Below, one piece after another: positions 7,036 to 13,958 of a DNA stretch of 19,325 nucleotides. The stretch spans positions 1 through 19,325 of the forward strand of contig JAQWRC010000279.1 in NCBI GenBank assembly GCA_029243925.1, written 5' to 3'. The notes beneath the pieces are model-generated. The model was not told the origin of the DNA. It ran no database searches and saw only the letters and a program-made list of their open reading frames with translations. Origin of the DNA: Phycisphaerales bacterium (GTDB lineage: Bacteria > Planctomycetota > Phycisphaerae > Phycisphaerales > SM1A02). Every line of letters starts with the position of its first letter. Position 1 is the first letter of the stretch. The translations under genes and the position numbers were made by a program.

Positions 7036-8265
7036 TTACGTGGGCTGGCCGTTGTTCCATGCCTTGAGGGCTGCCCCAAGTATTTCAGTGCATCGCTTGA
7101 GTTTCGCCTGATCGAGGACATACGCCATGCGGATTTCGTTGCGACCAAGTCCCGGAGTGTTGTAGAACCCTTCGAGTGGCGCCACGCAGATCGTCTGGTT
7201 TTCCAAGCTGAACTCCGAGACCATCCATTCGCTGAACGCATTGGCATCATCGACCGGCAGCGCAACGGCAAGATAGAAGGCGCCCTTGGGGCTGGCCACG
7301 GTGATGCCGATGTCGGCCAGGCCTTGCACGAGCACATTGCGTCGGGCGGTGTATTCCTTGACGACATCTTCGAAGTACGTCGCGGGTGTATCCAAGGCTG
7401 CAAGGCCGGCATACTGGTCGACGGTCGCAGGAGAGAGTCGAGCTTGGCCGTAGTGCAGGGCGGCGGTGCGGATATCGTTGTTTCGGGTGACGAGGCAGCC
7501 GACGCGTGCTCCGCAGGCCGAGTATCGCTTGGAGACCGAATCGATGACGATGGCGATCTCTTCGCTTCCATCGCAATTCAGGATTGATGGCGCTCGAGTT
7601 CCCGTCGGCTCGTCGTAGACGAACTCGCGGTAGACCTCATCCGCAATGTAGAACAGTCCATGTCGCCGGCAGACATCAACCAGGGCGTCAAGTTGATCCG
7701 TTGTCAGCACGACGCCAGTGGGATTGCCCGGGGATGGGATGACGATCGCCTTGGTGGTCGGAGTGATCGCAGCTTCGACCTCCGCAGGATCGATGTGGTA
7801 GGAGTTGTCCGGGGTCGTCGTGACGGCATCGACGCCAATGCCAAGCAGATGCGCGTAGCCGGCATAGTTGGTGTAATAGGGTTCGCAGACCAGTACGCTG
7901 TCACCAGGATCGGTAACTGCTGCCATTGCAAAGAGGAGCGCTTCTGAGCCACCAACGGTGACGACGATGTTGTCGGCATCGATTCCAGCGCCATCGGCAA
8001 GTGTGTTGTAGTACGTTGCCAGGGCCTCGCGGTATTCAACGAAGCCATCGCTGGGGGCATAGGCCAGTACTGTTTCGTCGTAGTTTCGGTAGGCGTCAAT
8101 CATGCCACGCGGCGTGGGGATATCTGGTTGCCCGATATTCAGGAACAGGACGTCGACGCCACGATCCACTGATTTTCGTGCGAGTGCAGCCAGACTCCGG
8201 ATGGGGGAGGCGGGTGCATTCAAGCCACGTTTGGAGGCGGCAATGGTGTTCATCTGCTCATTCAT
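7036..8265 (-). CDS. PLP-dependent class I/II aminotransferase (aspartate aminotransferase-like)
   Basis: A cytoplasmic fold-type I aminotransferase of 409 residues. Clear landmarks are N-I-G-Q-P-D near 43-48, P-G-N-P-T-G at 179-184 (substrate and cofactor loop), D-E-V-Y at 209-212, and S-V-S-K-R-Y with the Schiff-base Lys246, followed by G-A-R-V-G. Length and motif order are those of aspartate/aromatic aminotransferases of the subgroup that includes PatA and archaeal AspAT; substrate cannot be decided from sequence. The reading frame is open to 8331, but a well-matched promoter lies at 8304-8331 inside that extension, so the ATG at 8265 (M-N-E-Q-M-N) or the one at 8253 is the probable start. 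It is separated from eboD by 149 bases in the same orientation; I see no strong terminator between them, so some read-through into ebo is possible. Confidence 0.92.
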   Translation of the reverse strand: MNEQMNTIAASKRGLNAPASPIRSLAALARKSVDRGVDVLFLNIGQPDIPTPRGMIDAYRNYDETVLAYAPSDGFVEYREALATYYNTLADGAGIDADNIVVTVGGSEALLFAMAAVTDPGDSVLVCEPYYTNYAGYAHLLGIGVDAVTTTPDNSYHIDPAEVEAAITPTTKAIVIPSPGNPTGVVLTTDQLDALVDVCRRHGLFYIADEVYREFVYDEPTGTRAPSILNCDGSEEIAIVIDSVSKRYSACGARVGCLVTRNNDIRTAALHYGQARLSPATVDQYAGLAALDTPATYFEDVVKEYTARRNVLVQGLADIGITVASPKGAFYLAVALPVDDANAFSEWMVSEFSLENQTICVAPLEGFYNTPGLGRNEIRMAYVLDQAKLKRCTEILGAALKAWNNGQPT

Positions 8266-8303
8266 GACGTGCTCGATACTTGGTATTGGGTGAGGTTTTG
8301 GCA

Positions 8304-8331
8304 AGTATACAGAGGTCCGGGGGGGTGTCAT
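8304..8331 (-). promoter_or_regulatory. Promoter of the aminotransferase gene
   Basis: Minus strand: ATGACA (8331-8326, five of six) then a 16-base spacer and TATACT (8309-8304, five of six). Transcription would begin near 8297, about 32 bases before the ATG at 8265, which helps to choose that start. The spacer contains a run of seven C. Confidence 0.55.
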
Positions 8332-8352
8332 CCGCTGTAGTTTCCGCCACGC

Positions 8353-8358
8353 TATACT
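8353..8358 (+). promoter_or_regulatory. -10 element for the secreted helical protein gene
   Basis: TATACT on the plus strand, five of six matches to the consensus, 52 bases before the ATG at 8410. No convincing -35 hexamer is present at the proper distance. It forms a back-to-back promoter region with the aminotransferase promoter, the two -10 elements lying about 50 bases apart. Confidence 0.4.
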
Positions 8359-8409
8359 GACGTGCTTACATGCTGGATCACCCAGCCCCGATTTGGAGGA
8401 GTTACCGTC

Positions 8410-9171
8410 ATGCTTGTACGTTCACTTTGTATCGCATTTATTGCCTCGCTGGTTCTTGCAACCGCAGCCTCTGCTCAGTCCTTGTCCGCCAGTTCCGGAA
8501 CAAGTCTGTCAATGAAGCTCAGGGCACTGCAGACCATGAATTCAACGGTCGGAGATAACCTCTCCAAGTCGAATAAGCGAATTGAACAGATGACGGAATA
8601 CATCAAGTCGAGTGGGGGTGAAGATCAGTGGAAAGCGTATACCGCACCGCCAGCGCACATGCCTCAGGCCATGAGTTTCAGCGATGCCCTGCAGGTTGCC
8701 ATTGAGCATGAGCCTGCCATGGGTCCTGCCGAAGGTACAAACTCAGCGGACCTTGGCCGTGAAGTTCAGGCGTATTCCCACATGGTGCAGACCGTCTGGG
8801 AGCAGTACCAGGCTTCAATGACGACCGTTGCCCGTATGTCGGATTTCATCAATGCGCAGAGCGGTTCGCTCGATGGATACCACGCTTGGGCCAGCGACCA
8901 GAAAGAGCAGAAGGCAGCTGCGATGAAGACAGCCGCTGAAGAACGGACCAAGGAAAACCTCGCTGAAAATGCGAAGCGACGGGAAGAAACCCGTACGGCT
9001 GAAATGGCCCGTCAAAAACAGCTTGAGGAACACCACCAGCAGATGCTTAACACGGCTTGGCAGCACTACAAGTTCACGTCGAATCAGAATTTGAAGTACG
9101 ACGAGTACGCCATGAAGTACAAGCACGGCTATTTCAACAACTACGGCGACAACTACGGCGACGTGTATTGA
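8410..9171 (+). CDS. Secreted helical/coiled-coil protein of unknown function
   Basis: A predicted exported protein of 253 residues that I do not recognise. Residues 1-23 form a textbook signal peptide ending A-S-A-Q. The remainder is strongly helical. A segment rich in Ala, Glu, Lys and Arg (about 165-220) looks like a coiled coil. The C-terminus is a short Tyr/Asn/Gly/Asp tail with N-Y-G-D occurring twice in a row. The chosen ATG has GGAGGA at 8395-8400, nine bases upstream; a longer frame from 8362 lacks such support. The gene stands alone between a divergent aminotransferase and convergent folE2. A structural or envelope-associated role in the periplasm or outside the cell is possible; there is no enzymatic motif. 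Confidence 0.82.
   Translation: MLVRSLCIAFIASLVLATAASAQSLSASSGTSLSMKLRALQTMNSTVGDNLSKSNKRIEQMTEYIKSSGGEDQWKAYTAPPAHMPQAMSFSDALQVAIEHEPAMGPAEGTNSADLGREVQAYSHMVQTVWEQYQASMTTVARMSDFINAQSGSLDGYHAWASDQKEQKAAAMKTAAEERTKENLAENAKRREETRTAEMARQKQLEEHHQQMLNTAWQHYKFTSNQNLKYDEYAMKYKHGYFNNYGDNYGDVY
9139..9162 (+). repeat. Exact 12-base tandem duplication (two copies)
   Basis: AACTACGGCGAC occurs twice head to tail and encodes the doubled N-Y-G-D at the C-terminus of the secreted helical protein. Identical copies, including codons, suggest a recent slippage or duplication. Confidence 0.85.
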
Positions 9172-9176
9172 TCTGA

Positions 9177-9193
9177 TCGCACGAAGCGTGCGA
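9177..9193. terminator. Hairpin between convergent genes (possible bidirectional terminator)
   Basis: A seven-base-pair GC-rich stem, TCGCACG-AAG-CGTGCGA, lies in the 34-base gap between two converging genes. There is no T-run on either side, so factor-independent termination is not certain; position and symmetry are the main support. Confidence 0.45.
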
Positions 9194-9205
9194 GCCAGAC
9201 GTCAG

Positions 9206-10045
9206 TTAGCTAGTCGGATTGCGCCGTTTATCACGCGTGATTTCGGCGTAGGCGTTGTGCGAGTGGATTGACTCGAAGTTTTCACTTTTGATGTGGTACC
9301 AGTCGATCCGGTCATCCTCATTGAGGATCATGGCGAGATCCCTGACGATGTCCTCGACGAACTTCGGGTTCTCGTAGGCTTCTTCCGTGACCCACTTTTC
9401 GTCGGGCCGCTTCAGGACAGAAAAGACCTGGCAACTCGCCGCTGATTCGATGATCGCAGCAAGTTCCTCAATCCACAGCATGCCGTTGAACCGGACGTCT
9501 GCCGTGATCAGGCATCGTTGGTTGTGCGCTCCGTATACGGAGATTTCCTTCGAGCATGGGCAGAGACTGGTTGCCGAAGCACCGACACTCATGACGAGAT
9601 CTTCATGGTCCGGTCCTGCTTCGCATGTGAACCCGACCTGATAATCCATAAGCCCTTCCTTGCCGGTGATGGGGGCCGATTTCGTGATGAAATAGGTGCA
9701 CTCCATTTCGACATGGGAGACATTGGCATCAAGTCGCTCTCGCAACTCGCGGCAGAGTTCGATCAGTCGCTGGGGCTGGATGCCGTCCCGGTATGAATTG
9801 AGGACTTCCAGAAAGCGACTCATGTGGGTTCCCTTCCTTTCGGGAGGAAGGGATACGAACATGTTGATGTCGGCGACGGTATCGCAGCTGCCACCATCCT
9901 GCGTCTCCAGTCGGATTGGATGGCGAATCTCCTTAACACCAACCTTGTTGATGGCGACTTCGCGGGAATCCGTATCGCTCTGCACATCAGGCATGCCTTC
10001 GGCATTGGCGTGCGATTCGTTCATCGTGGAAGGGATTGAAGTCAT
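9206..10045 (-). CDS. folE2: GTP cyclohydrolase FolE2 (type IB)
   Basis: A 279-residue cytoplasmic enzyme of the FolE2/MptA family. It converts GTP to 7,8-dihydroneopterin triphosphate, the first step to tetrahydrofolate and a supplier of precursor for queuosine-type deazapurines. Characteristic segments: P-D-V-Q-S near 19-23, the N-terminal core V-A-I-N-K-V-G-V-K near 30-38, the metal-site motif S-L-C-P-C-S-K-E-I-S at 160-169, and Y-G-A-H-N-Q-R at 171-177. Length agrees with the family. The ATG at 10045 has GGA nine bases upstream; an in-frame TTG at 10057 is an alternative. The gene appears monocistronic and is the only visible pterin gene here. FolE2 enzymes can work with metals other than zinc and are often used under zinc limitation; no Zur site was identified. 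Confidence 0.95.
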   Translation of the reverse strand: MTSIPSTMNESHANAEGMPDVQSDTDSREVAINKVGVKEIRHPIRLETQDGGSCDTVADINMFVSLPPERKGTHMSRFLEVLNSYRDGIQPQRLIELCRELRERLDANVSHVEMECTYFITKSAPITGKEGLMDYQVGFTCEAGPDHEDLVMSVGASATSLCPCSKEISVYGAHNQRCLITADVRFNGMLWIEELAAIIESAASCQVFSVLKRPDEKWVTEEAYENPKFVEDIVRDLAMILNEDDRIDWYHIKSENFESIHSHNAYAEITRDKRRNPTS

Positions 10046-10116
10046 TACGGTGTCCAACGTGGTGTAGCGGCCGGATTTGGCGAGTGGAACATGATAGCCG
10101 ACGACGGCGGTTCTGA

Positions 10117-11373
10117 TCAGGGTTTCAGAAAGGTTTCGTCTGGATGGATGTCATCCAGCCAGCGTCTCAGTGCGGGCAGATCCACCCTGTCTCGTGATTC
10201 AGGAGGTTCTGGCGCTGCTCTACCGGCAGACCGATTGAGGAAGGTCGTCAAATGGATGCTCTTGGGTTGCCCGCTGGTATTGACGATACCAATGTCCAGT
10301 GCTCCATCACCGTCGAGATCACCGAGTTCGAGGTGGGCCGGTGCCCACGGGCTGGAGAAGTTCAACGGTTCGGCCATCGTGCCATCGCCATCATTGGGAT
10401 AGATCTCAATGGACCAGGACAGGCAGCCAACGATGACCTCGGGCAGTTCATCACCATCAAGATCACCACTGGCGACCGAGTGTGGGTTGTCACAGCAGGC
10501 GTGCACTTCCCAGACTTCGAATGAACCGGCTCCATCATTCCTGAATGTCCAGAGTTCATCCGACGCACGGGCCACGACAGCCAGATCGAGATCACCATCC
10601 GCATCCAGATCCGTCGTGACGAGATACCTTGGTTGAGTACTTGCCTGCAGTGGAAGTGTTTCGACGCGGCTGGCTCGTCCATCTCCATCGTTGAAAATGA
10701 TGCTCACATCGTGCGATGACAGATTCGCGGTCACCACATCCAGCGCACCGTCACCGTCGAGATCGCCGACCTGGATGCCGCGAGGTTGGACTCCGATTGG
10801 GATCGGCGGCAGCACCCTCCATCCCCCAAGAGGGTCAGACGAACAGATGGTGACGTGAGCCGGTTCTGCGTTGGGGGCGTTGGCATCGATGTCCCAGTGG
10901 GCGATGACCAGTTCGTGCCGTCCGTCACCGTTCATATCACCACTGGTCATGCAGCAGGGGCGGTAGAGCGGTGCCCATGTGGATCGTTTGAATCCGCTCA
11001 TCCCATCGTTCCACATGACGGATACCGTGAAGCCGTCGTAGTCCGGGGTCGCGAGATCGATGTCACCATCACCATCGAAATCACCAGCGGTGACATATCG
11101 TGGCGTGATCCCAGCCTTCCATGTGGAGGGTGGTGTGAATCCACCGTTGCCATCATTGTGACGGATCGTAATGGCAGGAGGTGAGCGCTGTGCAGTGACG
11201 GCGTCGAGGTGACCGTCACCATTCACATCGACAAGAGCCAGCCCGGTGGCAGGCCATCCGATATTCCACAGGTATGGTCCTTCGAGTGTGATCTCGGCAT
11301 TCGTTGTCGCGGGCAACACGGGCACGAGGGCCAGTGCGTATGCGGCCAATGAGCATGATGCAGGTGATCTCAC
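10117..11373 (-). CDS. Secreted VCBS/FG-GAP-like repeat protein
   Basis: A predicted exported protein of 418 residues. A hydrophobic signal peptide (about 1-26, ending T-N-A) precedes at least seven repeats built around D-x-[DN]-G-D-G calcium loops, among them D-V-N-G-D-G-H-L-D, G-D-F-D-G-D-G-D-I-D, G-D-M-N-G-D-G-R-H-E, G-D-L-D-G-D-G-A-L-D (twice) and T-D-L-D-A-D-G-D-L-D. This fits an integrin-alpha-like beta-propeller with bound calcium. Unlike its secreted neighbours it has no dockerin; it ends W-L-D-D-I-H-P-D-E. Of two GTG candidates, 11373 has GGAG nine bases upstream; the one at 11388 has no ribosome-binding site and lies close to a possible -10 (GATACT, 11399-11394). It may function in adhesion or surface assembly; no enzyme motif is seen. 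Confidence 0.85.
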   Translation of the reverse strand: MRSPASCSLAAYALALVPVLPATTNAEITLEGPYLWNIGWPATGLALVDVNGDGHLDAVTAQRSPPAITIRHNDGNGGFTPPSTWKAGITPRYVTAGDFDGDGDIDLATPDYDGFTVSVMWNDGMSGFKRSTWAPLYRPCCMTSGDMNGDGRHELVIAHWDIDANAPNAEPAHVTICSSDPLGGWRVLPPIPIGVQPRGIQVGDLDGDGALDVVTANLSSHDVSIIFNDGDGRASRVETLPLQASTQPRYLVTTDLDADGDLDLAVVARASDELWTFRNDGAGSFEVWEVHACCDNPHSVASGDLDGDELPEVIVGCLSWSIEIYPNDGDGTMAEPLNFSSPWAPAHLELGDLDGDGALDIGIVNTSGQPKSIHLTTFLNRSAGRAAPEPPESRDRVDLPALRRWLDDIHPDETFLKP

Positions 11374-11474
11374 AGGGAATCGCTCCACCGTCGAGTATCA
11401 TCACGGTGAAACCCGTATGCAAGTAAAAAGCATCGGGGTTGCATCAGATCGACTCTGGAGAGGCGCAAGGCAGC

Positions 11475-11819
11475 ATGGAATTGATTGCACATGAAATCGA
11501 TCGCGATGTGATGATCCTCTCCGCTGACGGTGGCTTGAACTCCGCCAACGCTGCGGCATTCATATCTGACGTCGAGCAGTTGATCGATGGTGGACTGGGC
11601 CAACTCATCATCGATTGCGACAGGCTCGAATATGTTTCGAGCTATGGACTGGGAGTGCTGCTTGGACTCTCCAAGCGGATGAAGACCAGAGGTGGCGAAA
11701 TCAAACTCGCGGGGCTGCAGGGCATCGTCGTGCAGGCGCTGCACATCGCCAGACTCGACACGCTCTTTCAGATCTATCCAGATGTGGATCGCGCTCGGTT
11801 GGCATTTCGGCCCGAGTGA
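11475..11819 (+). CDS. STAS-domain protein (anti-anti-sigma factor-like)
   Basis: A single STAS domain of 114 residues, the SpoIIAA/RsbV class that binds anti-sigma kinases and is switched by serine phosphorylation. Visible are the L-I-I-D-C-D strand (44-49), the phosphorylation loop Y-V-S-S-Y-G-L-G at 53-60, and the following helix V-L-L-G-L-S-K-R. Compared with the SpoIIAA pattern D-S-S-G-L-G, the Asp is Ser55, the phosphoacceptor serine is probably Ser56, and the second serine is Tyr57; Y-[IV]-S-S-x-G-L variants are common in the family. No partner kinase, phosphatase or sigma factor is adjacent, so it is an orphan. The ATG at 11475 has AAGG nearby; an in-frame TTG at 11439 is less likely. 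It converges on the FG-GAP gene with seven bases between. Confidence 0.88.
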   Translation: MELIAHEIDRDVMILSADGGLNSANAAAFISDVEQLIDGGLGQLIIDCDRLEYVSSYGLGVLLGLSKRMKTRGGEIKLAGLQGIVVQALHIARLDTLFQIYPDVDRARLAFRPE

Positions 11820-11826
11820 ACTCTGC

Positions 11827-13236
11827 TCAGTCGCAACTGCCCCAGCCGGCGATGATCTCAAGCAGATCGCTGACATTGACGATGCCGTCATCGTTGACGT
11901 CCGCATCCTGGTCGTCGGTGTTCCACGCACCGATGACCGTGAGGAGATCATTGACGTCGACTGCGCCGCTGTCATCGGTATCGCCCGGGCAGTTGCAGTT
12001 GGTCTGCATACCTTCGTACACCCAGACTGCGCCACGCTGAGCCCCGTCGAGATCAGCTCCGTAGGCGCCGACGGCCAGATGGTCTTCATCGAGGTCTACG
12101 AACCAGCCGAACTCGGCTTCGGGAGTGAGGTCATCGGGCTGCAGCACACTTCGCAGTTCCCACTCGCCGTCGTGCAGGTCGTAGAGGTGCACGGCGCCGA
12201 CGCCGCCGGCCTGATCGGCCCCGATGGCCATGACCGATCCTTCCAGATCGATGGACACGCCAAAGCGTTCGCTGGCGGGCATGGACGCATCAGGCGCAAC
12301 CGTCTGCTGCAGTGCCCATGAACCGTCATTGGCCTGGTCATAGATGAAGACGCGGCCTGTTGGAGTGCCGTCATCATCGAGGTAGGCGCCCAACGCCACA
12401 TGCCCGGAGACTACACCTTCTCCCAGTGGTTGCACCACTGGCTCAAATCCGAAGTATTCATCAGACTCAGGCTCGGGGTGCATGAAGGTGTGTTCGTGCG
12501 CCCATGCTCCGTCGGCGTCGACGACGAAGAGGTCCGCATGTCCGGTGCCGCTGGCAGACCAGGGTGAACCAACCAGCAGGTGTTCGCCCCGGAGATCGAG
12601 TCCGAGGCCGAACTCGTCGCCACTGCCGCCGATCGGTGAAGTCAGTGTGGTCTCTGCAGTCCACGATGCGCCGTCATGAAGAAATGTGGTGACCGTTCCC
12701 GATGATGACCCGGCATCATCGTCGAGGGGCGCGCCGGCGACGATGCGATCTCCACTGATTGCAACAGTCCTGCCAAAGGCGTCCTCTGCACCCGGATTCG
12801 GTTTCGTCAGTTTCGCCTGTTCGCTCCACGTGCCATTGCTGTCACGAGTGAACACGTATGCTGCGCCCGAGTTGCTTCCATGGTCGTCATCGAACCAGGC
12901 TCCGGCGACGATCCGGCCATCGCTGATATCGACGGAGACGCCAAGCATGTCTCCGACTTCACCATCGCTGGCGTACAGTCGTGCCTCGTTGATCCAGTCG
13001 CCCTTGATGCGCTGATAGACATAGACCACGCCGGATGCCCAGTCGTTTCCCGTATCAAGGGGAGCGCCGACAACGAGCAGGTCGCCGTCCATCGCGACAC
13101 CGGTGCCGAAATAGCCACCGGCTCCGACGTCGCCGGGAACGGGCAGTTCCAGATCGCATTGTCCTGACGATGGCGATGTGGCAAGCAGCACTGCACCAAG
13201 CACCATGGCTGAAAATGAATAGTTGAAGTGAGTCAA
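11827..13236 (-). CDS. Secreted FG-GAP beta-propeller protein with C-terminal dockerin
   Basis: A 469-residue exported protein. After a signal-like N-terminus come seven FG-GAP repeats, each beginning at [FL]-G (F-G-T-G, L-G-V-S, F-G-R-T, F-G-L-G, F-G-F-E, F-G-V-S, F-G-W-F) and containing G-A-x-x-D-D/A-Y-V-[FY] strands. Seven blades make one complete propeller. Residues 414-469 form a dockerin-like pair of calcium loops, D-T-D-D-S-G-A-V-D and D-V-N-D-D-G-I-V-N, each with a D-L-L helix, ending W-G-S-C-D. The TTG start overlaps the TGA of the upstream cohesin-like gene (TTGA), so the two are translationally coupled; an ATG at 13206 gives a shorter signal peptide but has no ribosome-binding site. 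It probably acts outside the cell, in binding rather than catalysis. Confidence 0.88.
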   Translation of the reverse strand: MTHFNYSFSAMVLGAVLLATSPSSGQCDLELPVPGDVGAGGYFGTGVAMDGDLLVVGAPLDTGNDWASGVVYVYQRIKGDWINEARLYASDGEVGDMLGVSVDISDGRIVAGAWFDDDHGSNSGAAYVFTRDSNGTWSEQAKLTKPNPGAEDAFGRTVAISGDRIVAGAPLDDDAGSSSGTVTTFLHDGASWTAETTLTSPIGGSGDEFGLGLDLRGEHLLVGSPWSASGTGHADLFVVDADGAWAHEHTFMHPEPESDEYFGFEPVVQPLGEGVVSGHVALGAYLDDDGTPTGRVFIYDQANDGSWALQQTVAPDASMPASERFGVSIDLEGSVMAIGADQAGGVGAVHLYDLHDGEWELRSVLQPDDLTPEAEFGWFVDLDEDHLAVGAYGADLDGAQRGAVWVYEGMQTNCNCPGDTDDSGAVDVNDLLTVIGAWNTDDQDADVNDDGIVNVSDLLEIIAGWGSCD

Positions 13237-13826
13237 CAGGGGCCCCAGCCGGAGATCACCACCAGCAGATCTGCGACGTCGACGTAGCCGCTGCCATCTG
13301 CATCACCATTGGGATCTTCCGTATTCCATGCCGCGATCACGGCCAGCAAATCATTGACGTTCGTCGTTCCATCCCCGTCCAGATCACCTTGACAGGCATC
13401 AATGATGATCGTGTCGGTCGCATCGAGTTCAACTTGCTCAGCAAGATTGTCTGCGAAGATTACGTTCTGGAAGGAAAGCTCTGCGCCGTCAACGGCTTCA
13501 AATTCGATTTCGAGCAGGACGGTCGGCTCCGGTTGTGGTGGGATGTAGGTGCCGATGCCAAATGCATAGCCCAGCACCATCTCCTCGGTGTAGGCAACTG
13601 ACCAGTCGTATGTTGCAATCAATCCGCCACCGACCTCGGTGATGCTCGCGCCGGCAAGTTCGAATTGGATACCAGCAAGGATCACATCATCGGTGGTCCA
13701 GAGCACTTCAACGGTGCCGATGGTTCCATCAAACTCGATGTTCCCGAATGAGACTGTGTTGTTTGCGTGCGCCGCAGTCGTCAATGCGAGCAGGCAGGCA
13801 AGAGCGGATGCAATCCATGATTTCAT
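13233..13826 (-). CDS. Secreted cohesin-like protein with C-terminal dockerin
   Basis: A 197-residue exported protein. Signal peptide 1-21 ends A-H-A. Residues 24-142 are a beta-rich domain similar in style to cohesin folds: a V-x-V-x-W-T-T-D strand, I-Q-F-E-L-x-G, a G-Y-A-F-G-I-G segment, and a closing L-L-E-I-E-F-E strand with the I-F-A-D sequence. Residues 147-197 are a dockerin-like pair (G-D-L-D-G-D-G-T-T-N and D-A-D-G-S-G-Y-V-D), ending W-G-P-C. The ATG has GGAG seven bases upstream and a consensus promoter ahead of it. Having a cohesin-like and a dockerin-like module in one short chain would let it link two partners or polymerise. The cohesin assignment is by pattern and is less certain than the dockerin one. 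Confidence 0.82.
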   Translation of the reverse strand: MKSWIASALACLLALTTAAHANNTVSFGNIEFDGTIGTVEVLWTTDDVILAGIQFELAGASITEVGGGLIATYDWSVAYTEEMVLGYAFGIGTYIPPQPEPTVLLEIEFEAVDGAELSFQNVIFADNLAEQVELDATDTIIIDACQGDLDGDGTTNVNDLLAVIAAWNTEDPNGDADGSGYVDVADLLVVISGWGPC

Positions 13827-13853
13827 ATGTTGTCTCCGACTGATACCGGTTCC

Positions 13854-13882
13854 ATCCTGTCTCTTCCGAGATGGGGTGTCAA
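13854..13882 (-). promoter_or_regulatory. Promoter of the cohesin-like/FG-GAP two-gene unit
   Basis: Minus strand: a perfect TTGACA (13882-13877), a 17-base spacer, then CAGGAT (13859-13854, three of six matches). Predicted start near 13847, about 20 bases ahead of the ATG with its GGAG site. Confidence 0.5.
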
Positions 13883-13958
13883 TGATTTGGCTTGAAATTG
13901 AATCCGCTATGCCGCTGACAGTGCGGAAATGAGGGCTTGCTGGTACAAGGAGTGCACC

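Noticed and set aside
10117..13390. DNA-level tandem repeats or CRISPR-like periodicity caused by recurring GATC/GTCGA-rich words
   Set aside because: The recurring words encode the calcium loops D-x-D-G-D-G of VCBS, FG-GAP and dockerin repeats; the copies are diverged and unevenly spaced, as expected for protein repeats.
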